From Kangiella sp. HZ709 (GTDB lineage Bacteria > Pseudomonadota > Gammaproteobacteria > Enterobacterales > Kangiellaceae), in the NCBI RefSeq assembly GCF_009674675.1, contig NZ_WKJC01000001.1, positions 1,061,031-1,125,030 on the forward strand: a DNA stretch of 64,000 nt, read 5' to 3'. The notes below the pieces were generated by a model. That model made no database searches and was not told the DNA's origin. It saw nothing but the letters and a program-made list of their open reading frames with translations. A program made the position numbers and the translations under genes. Below, piece by piece: positions 29,883 through 39,160 of this stretch. Every line of letters begins with the position of its first letter. Position 1 is the first letter of the stretch.

Positions 29883-31184
29883 TTAGTCATCATCAAGTTT
29901 AAAAATCTCACGCAACAAATCATCCTGCTCAATTTCCACTGTCGACTCTGAGTTCGATTCTTGACGCAGCCAAACCAGCGGTTGATGCATAAACTTTTTT
30001 AATAAACGATGCGCTAAAGCTTCAAGTGCATCCTCTGCTTGAGCATCATTTTGCAATTGGGCTTTAGCCCTTTGCAACTCTTGTGTTGCGATTTGTTGGT
30101 ATTTCTTTTGTAAATCACGCACTGTATCATGCTTTTTCTGATTCTCCAGCCAATGCCAATAAGATTCAACAAAAGGCAAGATAATAGCTTCAGCTTGAGT
30201 GGCAGCCTCTTGTCGAGCTTGCATATTGTCTTGAATAACACCTTCCAAATCATCAACCGTGTAAAGATACACATCATCCAAATCAGCTACCGAAGCTTCT
30301 ATATCTCTTGGTACAGCTAAATCCACCATAAAGATACTTTTGCGCCTGCGCTTTTTTAGCGCCTCTTCCACCATACCCTTACCAATGATCGGTAACATAC
30401 TACCGGTGGAAGAAATCACTATATCCGCTTGTGAGAAAAAGTGAGGAATAGCTTCTAAACCAATGGCCTGACCGGAAAACTCTTGCGCTAATTTCTGTGC
30501 ATTAGCCAAAGTTCTATTGGCCATTAACATTTGCCCAACGGTTTGTTGCTGCAAATGCCTTGCCGCCAATTCAATTGTCTCACCTGCGCCGACAAACAAC
30601 ACTGTTAACTCAGAGAAATCTGCAAAGATGTGTTTGGCCAAATTAACTGCCGCAAATGCAACCGAAACTGGGTTGGTACCAATATCAGTATCATGACGAA
30701 CTTTTTTAGCCGCAGAAAACGCTTTTTGGAATAGGCGCTCAATATCCACACCTAATGTGCCCGCTCGTTTAGCTTTTTGGTAGACCGCTTTTAACTGACC
30801 TAAAATTTGTGGCTCACCCAGCACCATAGAATCTAATCCGCTAGCCACTCGCATAATGTGACCTACCGCTGCTAGATTGCTATGAAGATACAAATAAGAA
30901 TCAAGCTTTTCTTCCAGCTGATTATAGTTCTGAAGCCATGATTTGGTTTGCTCCATCACTATTTCAGGCTCACAGCCCGTAGCGTTTATGTAAAATTCAA
31001 CCCTATTACAGGTTGAAATAATCGCAACCTCTGAGGGCTTTTGCAGGCTAATCGATAACTCTTGATTTAACCAAGACTGCAAATCAGCCATGGCTTGAGC
31101 TAATTCATGCTCAGCAAAGGCTGCTTTTTCCCGCACCGATACCGGCGCAGTCTTATGATTAATTCCCAAAGATATCAATGACAT
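29883..31184 (-). CDS. hemA: Glutamyl-tRNA reductase HemA
   Basis: Reduces glutamyl-tRNA to glutamate-1-semialdehyde, the first step of the C5 tetrapyrrole pathway. The 433-residue protein has the N-terminal catalytic domain with the active cysteine at residue 59 in IISTCNRVEFY, the tRNA/substrate part SGLDSMVLGEPQILGQ, an NADPH-binding domain (VLFVGAGETIELAARHL) and the C-terminal dimerisation helix region. It heads the hemA-prfA-prmC operon and is divergent from the TPR lipoprotein gene across 171 nt. Confidence 0.96.
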   Translation of the reverse strand: MSLISLGINHKTAPVSVREKAAFAEHELAQAMADLQSWLNQELSISLQKPSEVAIISTCNRVEFYINATGCEPEIVMEQTKSWLQNYNQLEEKLDSYLYLHSNLAAVGHIMRVASGLDSMVLGEPQILGQLKAVYQKAKRAGTLGVDIERLFQKAFSAAKKVRHDTDIGTNPVSVAFAAVNLAKHIFADFSELTVLFVGAGETIELAARHLQQQTVGQMLMANRTLANAQKLAQEFSGQAIGLEAIPHFFSQADIVISSTGSMLPIIGKGMVEEALKKRRRKSIFMVDLAVPRDIEASVADLDDVYLYTVDDLEGVIQDNMQARQEAATQAEAIILPFVESYWHWLENQKKHDTVRDLQKKYQQIATQELQRAKAQLQNDAQAEDALEALAHRLLKKFMHQPLVWLRQESNSESTVEIEQDDLLREIFKLDDD

Positions 31185-31355
31185 AGAGAGTTAAACTATT
31201 TCCAGAAATGTTCGAAATGCTTTAATGGCGCGAATTATAGCATCGGCAAATATTATCTGCGAGATTAATAGCTCTTCTCACTTAAGTTGATAGTTTTATA
31301 AAAATTCACTGTTTTTCAAAAGCAAAACTGATAATCTAACTTTTTATGAGTTCGA

Positions 31356-33410
31356 GTGGATTTTTCTTTGCGCAATAAATACCTTTTGCTATTGACTATT
31401 AGCACACTGATGCTCGCTGCTTGCGCGTCTTCACCAAAGCTTTTACCCAATGAAACTAATTCCACTAAAGCTTTGGTGCACACTACTACTGATGTTAGTC
31501 ACTTAAGTCCTGACCAACGTAGTCAATTGTACTATTCCATCTTATTGGCAAGGCTGGCAGAAAAAAAACAGTTCTTAGATATCGCTCAAAGCAATTACCA
31601 AGATGCTTTAGGAAAAACTCAAAGTCCTCAAATTGCTGCTCTTAGTACCAAAATAGCATTATTTCAAAAAGACTTTATTGCCGCTGAAAAAGCTCTAGAC
31701 ATATGGCAAACCAGTTCACCTGATTCCAGCGCCCCAAAAAGAATTGCCCTATTAATTGCACTTCATAAATCTCAATACGAAAAAGCTTATAATAATTTAC
31801 TGTCACTTTATCCAGCAGAAATAAACTCAAACGTTGACGCTGATGCAAGCTATCAAGTTTCTGCTAGTGTACTCAAAAATAGCTTCAACGATTTGCTGAC
31901 CTTAGCCTTTTCGAAAACCCTCGATCAGCAAGGGCTGGAGCACCAACAGTTAGGTCTAGCTTCTCTCTTAGAGCGATATAATACGGAAAACCCTCAGTCT
32001 TTTTATGGCGACGCCACGCAAACCGCAGAAGCCTATTTACACCTTAATAGCCGAGGCCCATTAACAAAGTTAGCGCGAATTCACTTACTTCTAGATAGGG
32101 TTATTGAGAAGAATCCAGGTTTCATTGCCGCCATAAATACTAAGGTTAAAGCTTTGAGTCTTATCTCACTAGAAAAGAGCGCAAGTTATTTAAAAAAAAT
32201 CTTGTCCCATCAAGCTCTAAGTAAAGTTCAAGTTTCAGAGTTAGCCAACTTTGCCTATCGACAAAAAGATTATTCCTCAGCGACCATTGGCTTTCAAAGA
32301 ATTGTAGATTCAGAGCCGGATAATTCCGAAGCTCAGTTTCTATTAGCCGGAAGCCACTTTGCCAATAAAAAATATCAACAAGCAACTGATATCTTTTATC
32401 AACTAGCCATTGATGATTACCGTAAAGAAGCTAGTGCTTTTTATTGTGGTGATTCGGCAGAGCGTAATGATGACATCATTAGAAGTTTAAGTTGCTTTGA
32501 AATGGTTCCTGTGAGCCAGTATTTTTTAGAAGCTCGTCAGCGGATGGCAACGATTTATGCCAATAAAGAAATGTATCGTGTTGGAGCAGAAAGCTTACAA
32601 AAAGCGCAAGACTTAGTTGATTTCAATCAAAGACAAATGCTACTGAAATATGAAGTGAATTATTTATTGGAGTATGAGCAGTATCAACTGGCTAAGTCCA
32701 GACTTGAATCAGCCATTCAGTTAGAACCCAATAATGGCACTATTTATTATTTACAGTTATTACTTGCGGACAAAACCTTATCGCAAACCGGTTTTTTAGA
32801 TAAAGTCTATCAACTGCAACAACAAGCCCCTAATGAATATTTACGTAAAGAAGTCACCTTCAGTGCTGTGAATATTTTAACTCAAGAGAAAGCTTATGAA
32901 TTAATTTTTGCCGTGCTTGATAAAGAAGTTAAGGCCTTTCCTGAAGACTTGGACTTATTGTATTCACGAGCTTTATCAAACGAGCCTTTAAAACGATATG
33001 ATCGATTAGAAGCAGATTTACGCTATTTATTAAGCATTGCCCCAGATAATGTTAATGCACAAAATGCATTAGGTTACACCTTAGCCGACACCAATAAAAA
33101 CTTAGATGAAGCTAAAAAGCTCATCGAATCCGCTTACCAAGCTGAACCCGATAATGATGCTATTTTAGACTCAATGGGCTGGATTCAATATCGCTTGGGT
33201 AATTTAGAGCAAGCTTTAAAATACATTCAACTCTCCTACGATAAAGCACCAGTTCCAGAAATAGCTGCTCACCTTGGTGAAGTCTTATGGCAAATGGGGC
33301 AAACAGAAAAAGCGATTGCTGTCTGGAAAAAGGCCTTGCAACAAGAGCCCTCTAACTTATATATTCGCGACACGCTGCTACGCTTCCCGAAAGCCAATTT
33401 ATTGCCTTGA
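31356..33410 (+). CDS. TPR-repeat outer-membrane lipoprotein, upstream of lolB
   Basis: A 684-residue protein with a lipoprotein signal (LLLLTISTLMLAACASS, lipidated cysteine at 23; Ala/Ser at +2/+3 predicts outer-membrane sorting) followed by many tetratricopeptide repeats through the whole length, clearest in the C-terminal half (SEAQFLLAGSHFANKKYQQATDIFY, NAQNALGYTLADTNKNLDEA, DSMGWIQYRLGNLEQALKY). Such TPR lipoproteins often lie just before lolB in gammaproteobacteria, but their role is unclear; an envelope-assembly scaffold is plausible. The start is GTG 31356 or TTG 31368, neither with a strong ribosome site; both keep the lipoprotein signal. lolB follows after 3 nt. Confidence 0.82.
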   Translation: MDFSLRNKYLLLLTISTLMLAACASSPKLLPNETNSTKALVHTTTDVSHLSPDQRSQLYYSILLARLAEKKQFLDIAQSNYQDALGKTQSPQIAALSTKIALFQKDFIAAEKALDIWQTSSPDSSAPKRIALLIALHKSQYEKAYNNLLSLYPAEINSNVDADASYQVSASVLKNSFNDLLTLAFSKTLDQQGLEHQQLGLASLLERYNTENPQSFYGDATQTAEAYLHLNSRGPLTKLARIHLLLDRVIEKNPGFIAAINTKVKALSLISLEKSASYLKKILSHQALSKVQVSELANFAYRQKDYSSATIGFQRIVDSEPDNSEAQFLLAGSHFANKKYQQATDIFYQLAIDDYRKEASAFYCGDSAERNDDIIRSLSCFEMVPVSQYFLEARQRMATIYANKEMYRVGAESLQKAQDLVDFNQRQMLLKYEVNYLLEYEQYQLAKSRLESAIQLEPNNGTIYYLQLLLADKTLSQTGFLDKVYQLQQQAPNEYLRKEVTFSAVNILTQEKAYELIFAVLDKEVKAFPEDLDLLYSRALSNEPLKRYDRLEADLRYLLSIAPDNVNAQNALGYTLADTNKNLDEAKKLIESAYQAEPDNDAILDSMGWIQYRLGNLEQALKYIQLSYDKAPVPEIAAHLGEVLWQMGQTEKAIAVWKKALQQEPSNLYIRDTLLRFPKANLLP

Positions 33411-33413
33411 TTT

Positions 33414-34043
33414 ATGAATACAAAATTTATAACGCTTATCTTTGTTAGTTTTTTGCTGCCAGCCTGTGAGAACAAGAGAGCCCCACAAGCAACGACTGAA
33501 TGGGATGATCCTTTATGGCAAGCAAACTATAAAGCATTAAAGCCGATCCAAACCTTTGCCTTAAAAGGCCGCATTGGCATTAGTAATCCGCAAGATAGCT
33601 TTTCCAGTAATTTCCACTGGCAGCAAAATGGTTATAAAAGCTTTAAATTCAGGATGTATGGCGCTTTTGGTAATACTTATGCCTTGATGAATTCCACTCC
33701 AGATTGGACTACCTTGGAAACTGCTGATGAACGTTTTTTTGAAGGTCCAAATGCCAGCGCCTTAATTGCACAGACATTAGGCTGGAAGTTACCGTTAAAC
33801 TATTTATCAGACTGGATAAAAGGCGTACCCACGGGTGTTGGCAGAGATAAAATCGCTATCAATACCGATGGTACTTTACAATCGCTCACCTATATCGAGC
33901 AAAGCTCTGCACAGCAAAATAAAGTATTTAATGTCAGTTACGAGAAATACCTATCGAGTGATAACAAGCAAATGCCTGCGAAAATTCGTATTATTGAAGG
34001 TGATAATAAATTGATACTCTCGATTCGTAGCTGGGAAATATAG
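33414..34043 (+). CDS. lolB: Outer-membrane lipoprotein receptor LolB
   Basis: A 209-residue lipoprotein (lipobox LLPAC, lipidated cysteine at 18) that receives lipoproteins from LolA and inserts them into the outer membrane. FALKGRIGISNPQDSFSSNFHWQQNG is the conserved start of the LolB fold, and LNYLSDWIKGVPTG is typical of the middle. Position upstream of ispE-prs matches E. coli (hemA-lolB-ispE-prs). Confidence 0.93.
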   Translation: MNTKFITLIFVSFLLPACENKRAPQATTEWDDPLWQANYKALKPIQTFALKGRIGISNPQDSFSSNFHWQQNGYKSFKFRMYGAFGNTYALMNSTPDWTTLETADERFFEGPNASALIAQTLGWKLPLNYLSDWIKGVPTGVGRDKIAINTDGTLQSLTYIEQSSAQQNKVFNVSYEKYLSSDNKQMPAKIRIIEGDNKLILSIRSWEI

Positions 34044-34069
34044 TTGGGAATTATAATTGGGATTTCTAA

Positions 34070-34996
34070 GTGACGCCTTATAACTTGCACTTCACTCATT
34101 CGACGGGCTTGACTGATGAAAACGGTTATAGCTATTGGCCAGCACCAGTAAAACTCAACCTTGAGCTAAGGGTCTTAGGCAACAGAGCCGATGGTTATCA
34201 TAATCTGCAAACCCTATTCCAATTGCTAAATATTGGTGATGAGCTTTGGATTAAACCCAATATGACTGGCCAATTAGAGCTAATCACTGACTACCAAGAA
34301 GTAGCTAATGAAGATAACTTAGTCATACAGGCAGCCCAAGCACTTATAACTAAAGCAGAAAAACATCAGCTTGGCGCAACTATTAAATTAAATAAGCGCA
34401 TGCCTTCAGGGGCTGGCTTAGGCGGTGGCAGTTCTGATGCCGCTAGCACTTTAGTGGCTTTAAATACTTTGTGGGGGCTGAATTTATCCAATTTTGAGTT
34501 ATGCACCATAGGCGAACAATTGGGTGCAGATATACCCGTTTTTGTCCATGGTTATAGCGCCTGGGCAGAAGGAATTGGAGAAATTTTAACGGCAGCCAAG
34601 TTGCCCCAAAAACACTATCTTATTGTTTATCCTGAGTGCTCTATCAACACCGGCAAAATTTTTTCACATCCAGCGTTGACAAGAGACGATAAACCCATTA
34701 AATTACGCGCCTCTCGCTCAGAGGTGGACTTGGAAAGCTTAGGTTATAATGCTTTTCAGCCATTAGTAGCAGAGCTTTATCCTGAAGTGAAAGAGGCTTT
34801 AGAGTTTCTAAATCAATACGGTAAAGCCATGCTCACAGGTACTGGAAGTTGTGTCTTCTTAACCTTTGACAATAAGCGAGAAGCCAGTAAAATATCGGCA
34901 CTGTGCAAGCAGCGCTGGTTAACTCTTGAAGCTCAAGGTATCAATACCTCCCCGCTGATAGAGGAATTTAAAAATAGGGGTATCGCCAAGCGGTAA
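34070..34996 (+). CDS. ispE: 4-diphosphocytidyl-2-C-methyl-D-erythritol kinase IspE, 3' end overlapping tRNA-Gln
   Basis: A GHMP kinase of the MEP isoprenoid pathway. The ATP-binding [16 protein letters not shown] is at about 111-126, [11 protein letters not shown] at 23-33 and the C-terminal [11 protein letters not shown] is present. Relative to E. coli (283 aa), the 308-residue protein carries about 18 extra N-terminal residues; the start is GTG 34070, and this extension may or may not be translated. The last seven codons including the stop (34976-34996) lie within the tRNA-Gln gene, so the two genes share 21 nt. Confidence 0.93.
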   Translation: MTPYNLHFTHSTGLTDENGYSYWPAPVKLNLELRVLGNRADGYHNLQTLFQLLNIGDELWIKPNMTGQLELITDYQEVANEDNLVIQAAQALITKAEKHQLGATIKLNKRMPSGAGLGGGSSDAASTLVALNTLWGLNLSNFELCTIGEQLGADIPVFVHGYSAWAEGIGEILTAAKLPQKHYLIVYPECSINTGKIFSHPALTRDDKPIKLRASRSEVDLESLGYNAFQPLVAELYPEVKEALEFLNQYGKAMLTGTGSCVFLTFDNKREASKISALCKQRWLTLEAQGINTSPLIEEFKNRGIAKR

Positions 34997-35050
34997 GGCA
35001 GCGGCTTTTGATGCCGCCATTCGTAGGTTCAAATCCTGCTACCCCTGCCA
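34976..35050 (+). tRNA. tRNA-Gln (anticodon TTG)
   Basis: The full cloverleaf is readable. Acceptor AGGGGTA (34976-34982) pairs with TACCCCT (35040-35046), followed by discriminator G and an encoded CCA (35048-35050). The anticodon stem GCGGC/GCCGC (35001-35005 and 35013-35017) holds the loop TTTTGAT with anticodon TTG at 35008-35010. The TTC arm is GTAGGTTCAAATCCTGC. It overlaps the 3' end of ispE by 21 nt and lies 76 nt before prs. Confidence 0.96.
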
Positions 35051-35126
35051 TTTTCTTCTTATACTATCCAGCTCAACTGCTTGAAACTTAATTTTTCAAT
35101 TTTATTGCTTTTTGGGGCCTTTTTTC

Positions 35127-36074
35127 ATGTCTGACTTGATGCTGTTTAGTGGTAATGCCACACCAGATCTTGCCGCTAGTATTTCTTCATACCTTAATGT
35201 GCCATTAGGCAATATCACTACTAACCGTTTTAGTGATGGCGAGTGCAGTGTAGAAGTTTTAGAAAATGTTCGCGGTAAAGACGTTTTCATTATCCAATCA
35301 ACTTGCGCTCCAACCAATGACAATTTAATGGAATTGATCATTATGGCTGACGCATTAAAGCGTGCCTCAGCAAAGCGTATCACTGCAGTGGTTCCTTACT
35401 ACGGTTATGCACGCCAAGATAGACGTGTTCGTTCAGCGCGCGTACCCATTAGTGCTAAAGTGGTTGCCGATATGATCGGTGGCGTTGGCTTTGACCGTGT
35501 ATTAACCGTTGATTTACATGCGGATCAGATTCAGGGTTTCTTCAATATCCCTGTTGATAATGTTTACGCCACTCCAGTTCTACTGGAACACATTCTACAA
35601 GATGCTAGCAAAAACTTGATGGTCGTTTCTCCAGACGTTGGCGGTGTAGTGCGTGCTCGTGCTATCGCTAAGCGTTTAAACGATGCAGACTTAGCTATTA
35701 TCGATAAACGTCGTCCGCGCGCTAACGAAGTCAGCGTAATGAATATTATTGGTGACGTTTCTGGTCGAGATTGTGTCATCGTCGATGATATGGTCGATAC
35801 TGCCGGTACACTTTGCCAGGCAGCTCAAGCCCTTAAAGACCATGGCGCTAAAAGCGTCTCAGCTTATGCTACTCACCCAGTATTATCAGGCAAAGCCATC
35901 GATAATATTAATGGTTCTGGTTTGGATAAATTGGTTATTACCAACACCATACCTTTATCAGAAGCTGCACAAAGCTGCGATCGCATTGAAAGATTAGATT
36001 TAGCCCCTCTTTTGGGTGAGTCGATCAGAAGGGTCAATACCGAAGAATCTATCTCTACTATGTTTTTAGATTGA
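35127..36074 (+). CDS. prs: Ribose-phosphate pyrophosphokinase Prs
   Basis: Makes PRPP from ribose-5-phosphate and ATP for nucleotide, histidine, tryptophan and NAD synthesis. The 315 residues equal E. coli Prs. Conserved parts are [19 protein letters not shown], the catalytic [21 protein letters not shown] flexible region, [28 protein letters not shown] and the PRPP-binding [15 protein letters not shown] 35127 is the start, with GGGG at 35114-35117; an upstream in-frame TTG (35112) adds five residues not seen in homologues. Confidence 0.97.
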   Translation: MSDLMLFSGNATPDLAASISSYLNVPLGNITTNRFSDGECSVEVLENVRGKDVFIIQSTCAPTNDNLMELIIMADALKRASAKRITAVVPYYGYARQDRRVRSARVPISAKVVADMIGGVGFDRVLTVDLHADQIQGFFNIPVDNVYATPVLLEHILQDASKNLMVVSPDVGGVVRARAIAKRLNDADLAIIDKRRPRANEVSVMNIIGDVSGRDCVIVDDMVDTAGTLCQAAQALKDHGAKSVSAYATHPVLSGKAIDNINGSGLDKLVITNTIPLSEAAQSCDRIERLDLAPLLGESIRRVNTEESISTMFLD

Positions 36075-36111
36075 TCTTGAACAACTTCTTGATCTGATTA
36101 TAAATTTTGTC

Positions 36112-36144
36112 GTTCCCGCGTTTCATTTAAAGAAATGCGGGAAC
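36112..36144 (+). terminator. 13-bp hairpin after prs
   Basis: GTTCCCGCGTTTC pairs with GAAATGCGGGAAC (one G-T wobble) over an ATTTAAA loop, 38 nt after the prs stop. There is no strong T-run, so it may be a poor terminator, an mRNA-stabilising hairpin or a dispersed intergenic repeat. No second copy was found in this window. The gap continues to rplY (see the promoter at 36287); nothing else was recognised in it. Confidence 0.4.
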
Positions 36145-36286
36145 TCAATAAATATTATTGCAAACTTGTGCTTGGAACTAGCCTCAATTTAAAATTCCCA
36201 GTCTATTCCACACCATTTGGCTCAAATCTTGTTAAAAACCCTAGATTTCCTCGCTGAAACACTAGCTTAAAAACGCTTTATCGGTG

Positions 36287-36292
36287 TATAAT
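36287..36292 (+). promoter_or_regulatory. rplY: Likely -10 box of rplY
   Basis: A perfect TATAAT followed by a GC-rich CGCGCTCC discriminator, the layout of growth-rate- and stringently controlled promoters of translation genes. The -35 is weak (around 36264). The resulting leader is about 90 nt and contains GTCTACCCGTAAGGGTAC, a small hairpin near 36357-36373, just before the GGAGA ribosome site. Confidence 0.5.
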
Positions 36293-36390
36293 CGCGCTCC
36301 AAATTTTTATGGGCTTTTGGCTGGTCGCAAGTCATTGGCTGTTTTTCAAACTCATAGTCTACCCGTAAGGGTACATAATTGGAGACAAAT

Positions 36391-37050
36391 ATGAGCGATT
36401 TTGTATTAAATGCTACTAAGCGTAGCGATATAGGGAAAGGTGCGAGCCGCCGCCTACGTCGTGAAGCGAACATGATTCCTGCTGTTGTTTATGGCGGCAA
36501 GGAAGAAGCGCAATCATTAACCTTAAACCACAACCAAGTAGTTCGTCTTTTAGAAGAAGAAGCTTTCTACTCTTCAATCATCACTTTAGATGTTGAAGGC
36601 GCAACTGAAGAAGTTTTATTAAAAGACTTACAACGTCACCCGTTCAAGCCAAAAGTATTACACATGGACTTGAAGCGCGTTGTACGTGGTCAAGAAATGA
36701 ACGCTAACGCTCCATTACACTTCATAAATGAAGAAGACGCTCCAGGCGTTAAAGAAGGCGGTGTAGTTTCTCACCAAGTAACTTCTGTTGAAATCATCTG
36801 TATGCCTCGTAACTTACCTGAGTACATCGAAGTTGACATGGGTTCAATTGAAATGGGTGGCGTAGTTCACTTATCTGATCTAACTATGCCAGAAGGCGTA
36901 CGTTTAGCTGCTTTCGAGCAAAACCAAGACAATGATGCATCTGTTGCTAATATCGTTCCTCCTACTGTTTCTGCTTCTAGTGATGATGAAGCTACTGAAG
37001 AAGCGGCAGAAGACGAAGCTCCAGCAGCTGAAGAAGGCGGCGAAGAGTAA
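36391..37050 (+). CDS. rplY: 50S ribosomal protein L25, long (Ctc) form
   Basis: A 219-residue 5S rRNA-binding protein. The N-terminal L25 domain (about 1-95: [44 protein letters not shown]) is followed by the Ctc/TL5 C-terminal beta domain (about 100-190) and an acidic tail rich in Glu, Asp and Ala. E. coli has only the short 94-residue form. GGAGA at 36381-36385 precedes ATG 36391. Pth follows, a common pairing. Confidence 0.95.
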   Translation: MSDFVLNATKRSDIGKGASRRLRREANMIPAVVYGGKEEAQSLTLNHNQVVRLLEEEAFYSSIITLDVEGATEEVLLKDLQRHPFKPKVLHMDLKRVVRGQEMNANAPLHFINEEDAPGVKEGGVVSHQVTSVEIICMPRNLPEYIEVDMGSIEMGGVVHLSDLTMPEGVRLAAFEQNQDNDASVANIVPPTVSASSDDEATEEAAEDEAPAAEEGGEE

Positions 37051-37102
37051 TTCTTCGCTAGCTTCTAACCAAGCTGTAGTTAGACATAAAGAAAGTCTAA
37101 GC

Positions 37103-37699
37103 ATGTCTAGCATCAAGTTAATTGTGGGCCTGGCCAATCCAGGCTCACAATATCAAGATACACGCCACAACGCTGGCGCCTGGTATGTCGAAGAGCTTGC
37201 ACGCTCTTATCAAATACAACTCAAAACCGAATCTAAATTCCATGGCTTTTTTGGCAAAGGATTCATCGGTGGTTTTGAAGTTAAATTATTAGTCCCCACA
37301 ACTTTCATGAACCTAAGCGGTAAAGCCATTCAAGCAGTTGCGAATTTCTACAAGATACCACCAGAAGAAATTTTAATTGCACATGATGAACTGGATATAG
37401 CCCCTGGCACTTTAAAGTTGAAAAAAGGCGGCGGTCATGGCGGCCATAATGGTTTAAGAGATACCATTAGCAAACTTGCTAACAATAAAGAATTTATCCG
37501 CTTGCGCGTAGGTATTGGCCACCCTGGACATAAGTCAAAAGTCTCAGGATATGTGTTGAATAAACCAAGCGCAGACGAAAAAAACGCTATCGATATCGCG
37601 GTTGATGAAGCGGTACGAGAAACAGAAACCTTATTAAAAGGCGAATGGGATACGGCAGTGCACCGTCTGCATAGCTTAACCTCACCTTTCAGCCAGTAA
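37103..37699 (+). CDS. pth: Peptidyl-tRNA hydrolase
   Basis: Recycles tRNA from prematurely released peptidyl-tRNA. The 198-residue protein has IVGLANPG with the substrate-contacting Asn at residue 12, the catalytic histidine at residue 22 in [18 protein letters not shown], and [28 protein letters not shown] with the catalytic aspartate. The frame extends upstream into rplY but the family N-terminus fixes ATG 37103. It follows rplY by 52 nt and precedes ychF by 15 nt. Confidence 0.96.
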   Translation: MSSIKLIVGLANPGSQYQDTRHNAGAWYVEELARSYQIQLKTESKFHGFFGKGFIGGFEVKLLVPTTFMNLSGKAIQAVANFYKIPPEEILIAHDELDIAPGTLKLKKGGGHGGHNGLRDTISKLANNKEFIRLRVGIGHPGHKSKVSGYVLNKPSADEKNAIDIAVDEAVRETETLLKGEWDTAVHRLHSLTSPFSQ

Positions 37700-37714
37700 C
37701 GAGAGAAGATAACA

Positions 37715-38806
37715 ATGCCATTAAATTGCGGAATCGTAGGTTTACCTAATGTTGGAAAGTCCACTTTATTCAATGCGCTCACAGACGCTGGCATTGATGC
37801 GGCCAACTACCCTTTCTGTACCATTGAACCCAATACAGGTGTGGTGCCAATTCCTGATCCACGTTTAGATGCGCTAGCTGGGATTGTCGATCCTGAAAAA
37901 GTCTTACCTGCGACTATGGAATTTGTGGACATTGCTGGCTTAGTAGCTGGAGCTTCAAAAGGTGAAGGCTTAGGGAATAAGTTCCTTGCGAATATTCGCG
38001 AAACTCATGCTATTGCTCACGTAGTCCGCTGCTTTGATAATGATGATGTAATCCATGTTGCTGGAAAAGTTGATCCTATTGCTGACATTGAAACTATCAA
38101 TACTGAATTAGCATTGGCAGATTTAGAGTCAGTTGAAAAGCGTTTAATTAAAACCGCTAAAATCGCAAAAAGCGGCGACAAAGATGCTAAAGCAGATTTA
38201 GAAGTTTTAGAAAAGTGTAAAGCTTGTCTAGATGAAGGTAATGCATTGCGAGGTTTAGATTGGGATAAAGACGAAAAGAAAGTTTTGTCTCGCTTCCAAC
38301 TCATTACCACTAAACCAACTATGTATATCGCCAATGTCAGCGAAGATGGTTTTGAAGATAACCCACTTCTCGATAAAGTTCGTGCGTTCGCTGCTAGTGA
38401 GAATGCTGAAGTGGTGCCGATTTGCGCCTCCATTGAATCTGAAATTGCAGCATTGGATGACGAAGATAAAATCGATTTCCTGGCGGACATTGGCCAAGAA
38501 GAACCTGGTTTAAACCGAGTGATTCGTGCTGGCTATGATTTGTTGAGCCTGCAAACCTACTTCACTGCTGGCAAGAAAGAAGTTCGAGCTTGGCAAGTAA
38601 GAGTAGGTGCAACTGCACCGCAAGCAGCTGGCGTCATTCATACCGATTTTGAAAAAGGGTTTATCCGTGCCGAAGTCACAGCATACGATGATTATATCGC
38701 CGGTAATGGCGAAGCCGGCGCGAAAGAAGCAGGTAAATGGCGCCTTGAGGGCAAAGATTACATAGTGCAAGATGGCGACGTTATGCACTTCAGATTCAAC
38801 GTATAG
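37715..38806 (+). CDS. ychF: Redox-regulated P-loop ATPase YchF (OLA1 family)
   Basis: A 363-residue Obg-family protein that prefers ATP and binds ribosomes, 363 residues being the E. coli length. Walker [10 protein letters not shown] is near residues 8-16; [22 protein letters not shown] is the switch II region; the C-terminal TGS domain contains [18 protein letters not shown] and [16 protein letters not shown]. It follows pth, as in E. coli. Confidence 0.97.
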   Translation: MPLNCGIVGLPNVGKSTLFNALTDAGIDAANYPFCTIEPNTGVVPIPDPRLDALAGIVDPEKVLPATMEFVDIAGLVAGASKGEGLGNKFLANIRETHAIAHVVRCFDNDDVIHVAGKVDPIADIETINTELALADLESVEKRLIKTAKIAKSGDKDAKADLEVLEKCKACLDEGNALRGLDWDKDEKKVLSRFQLITTKPTMYIANVSEDGFEDNPLLDKVRAFAASENAEVVPICASIESEIAALDDEDKIDFLADIGQEEPGLNRVIRAGYDLLSLQTYFTAGKKEVRAWQVRVGATAPQAAGVIHTDFEKGFIRAEVTAYDDYIAGNGEAGAKEAGKWRLEGKDYIVQDGDVMHFRFNV

Positions 38807-38844
38807 ATAATACTGTTTTTTGGCGCTATTTAGGCTAAATGGGC

Positions 38845-38873
38845 TTGACAAAAAGCTCTAAAATCACCAAAAT
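38845..38873 (+). promoter_or_regulatory. Sigma-70 promoter for the tRNA-Met/tRNA-Ser pair
   Basis: A consensus TTGACA (38845-38850) and CAAAAT (38868-38873) are 17 bp apart, followed by the GC-rich discriminator ACGCGCC typical of stringently controlled stable-RNA promoters. It lies 19 nt before tRNA-Met. Confidence 0.7.
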
Positions 38874-38891
38874 ACGCGCCACTGAATTTAT

Positions 38892-38968
38892 GGCTATGTA
38901 GCTCAGCTGGTTAGAGCACAGCATTCATAATGCTGGGGTCGGTGGTTCAAGTCCACCCATAGCTACCA
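38892..38968 (+). tRNA. tRNA-Met (elongator, anticodon CAT)
   Basis: Acceptor GGCTATG pairs with CATAGCT (first pair G-T), then A and an encoded CCA at 38966-38968. Anticodon stem CAGCA/TGCTG surrounds TTCATAA with anticodon CAT. The sequence resembles the E. coli elongator rather than the initiator. A lysidine-modified tRNA-Ile2 also has a CAT gene anticodon and is not completely excluded, though the GGGGTC variable loop favours Met. Confidence 0.9.
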
Positions 38969-39033
38969 TATTCTTTCAGTAATAAGAAAGTGATTCCAAA
39001 TAACGATTAGTTGAGGTATCATTTCGCTTCTTC

Positions 39034-39124
39034 GGAGAGGTGACAGAGCGGCCGAATGTACCGGTCTTGAAAACCGGCGTGGGTTAATAGCCCACCGTGG
39101 GTTCAAATCCCACCCTCTCCGCCA
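39034..39124 (+). tRNA. tRNA-Ser (anticodon TGA)
   Basis: A 91-nt class II tRNA. Acceptor GGAGAGG pairs with CCTCTCC, followed by G and CCA (39122-39124). Anticodon loop CTTGAAA lies between CCGGT and ACCGG and gives anticodon TGA. The long variable arm CGTGGGTTAATAGCCCACCG confirms serine. It is 65 nt after tRNA-Met and probably cotranscribed. Confidence 0.96.
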
Positions 39125-39128
39125 TATT

Positions 39129-39157
39129 AAAAAGCCTGCTTAATTGCAGGCTTTTTT
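39129..39157 (+). terminator. Terminator after tRNA-Ser
   Basis: AAAAAGCCTGC and GCAGGCTTTTT pair over TTAATT, with a 6-T run. The flanking A-run means it could also stop the convergent DUF3592 gene, whose stop is at 39161. Confidence 0.9.
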
Positions 39158-39160
39158 GTT

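Noticed and set aside
31356-33410. BamD/BepA-type assignment for the TPR lipoprotein
   Set aside because: BamD is far shorter and BepA has a zinc protease domain; neither fits a 684-residue TPR-only protein.
36932-37102. N-terminal extension of Pth into rplY
   Set aside because: The extension is the frame-shifted shadow of the acidic rplY tail; Pth homologues begin at the ATG at 37103.
38017-38490. Open frame of 157 codons on the minus strand opposite ychF
   Set aside because: It is serine-rich shadow sequence of a highly conserved gene, without a start signal.
38892-38968. Initiator tRNA-Met
   Set aside because: The anticodon stem lacks the three consecutive G-C pairs of initiators, and the sequence resembles the E. 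coli elongator.
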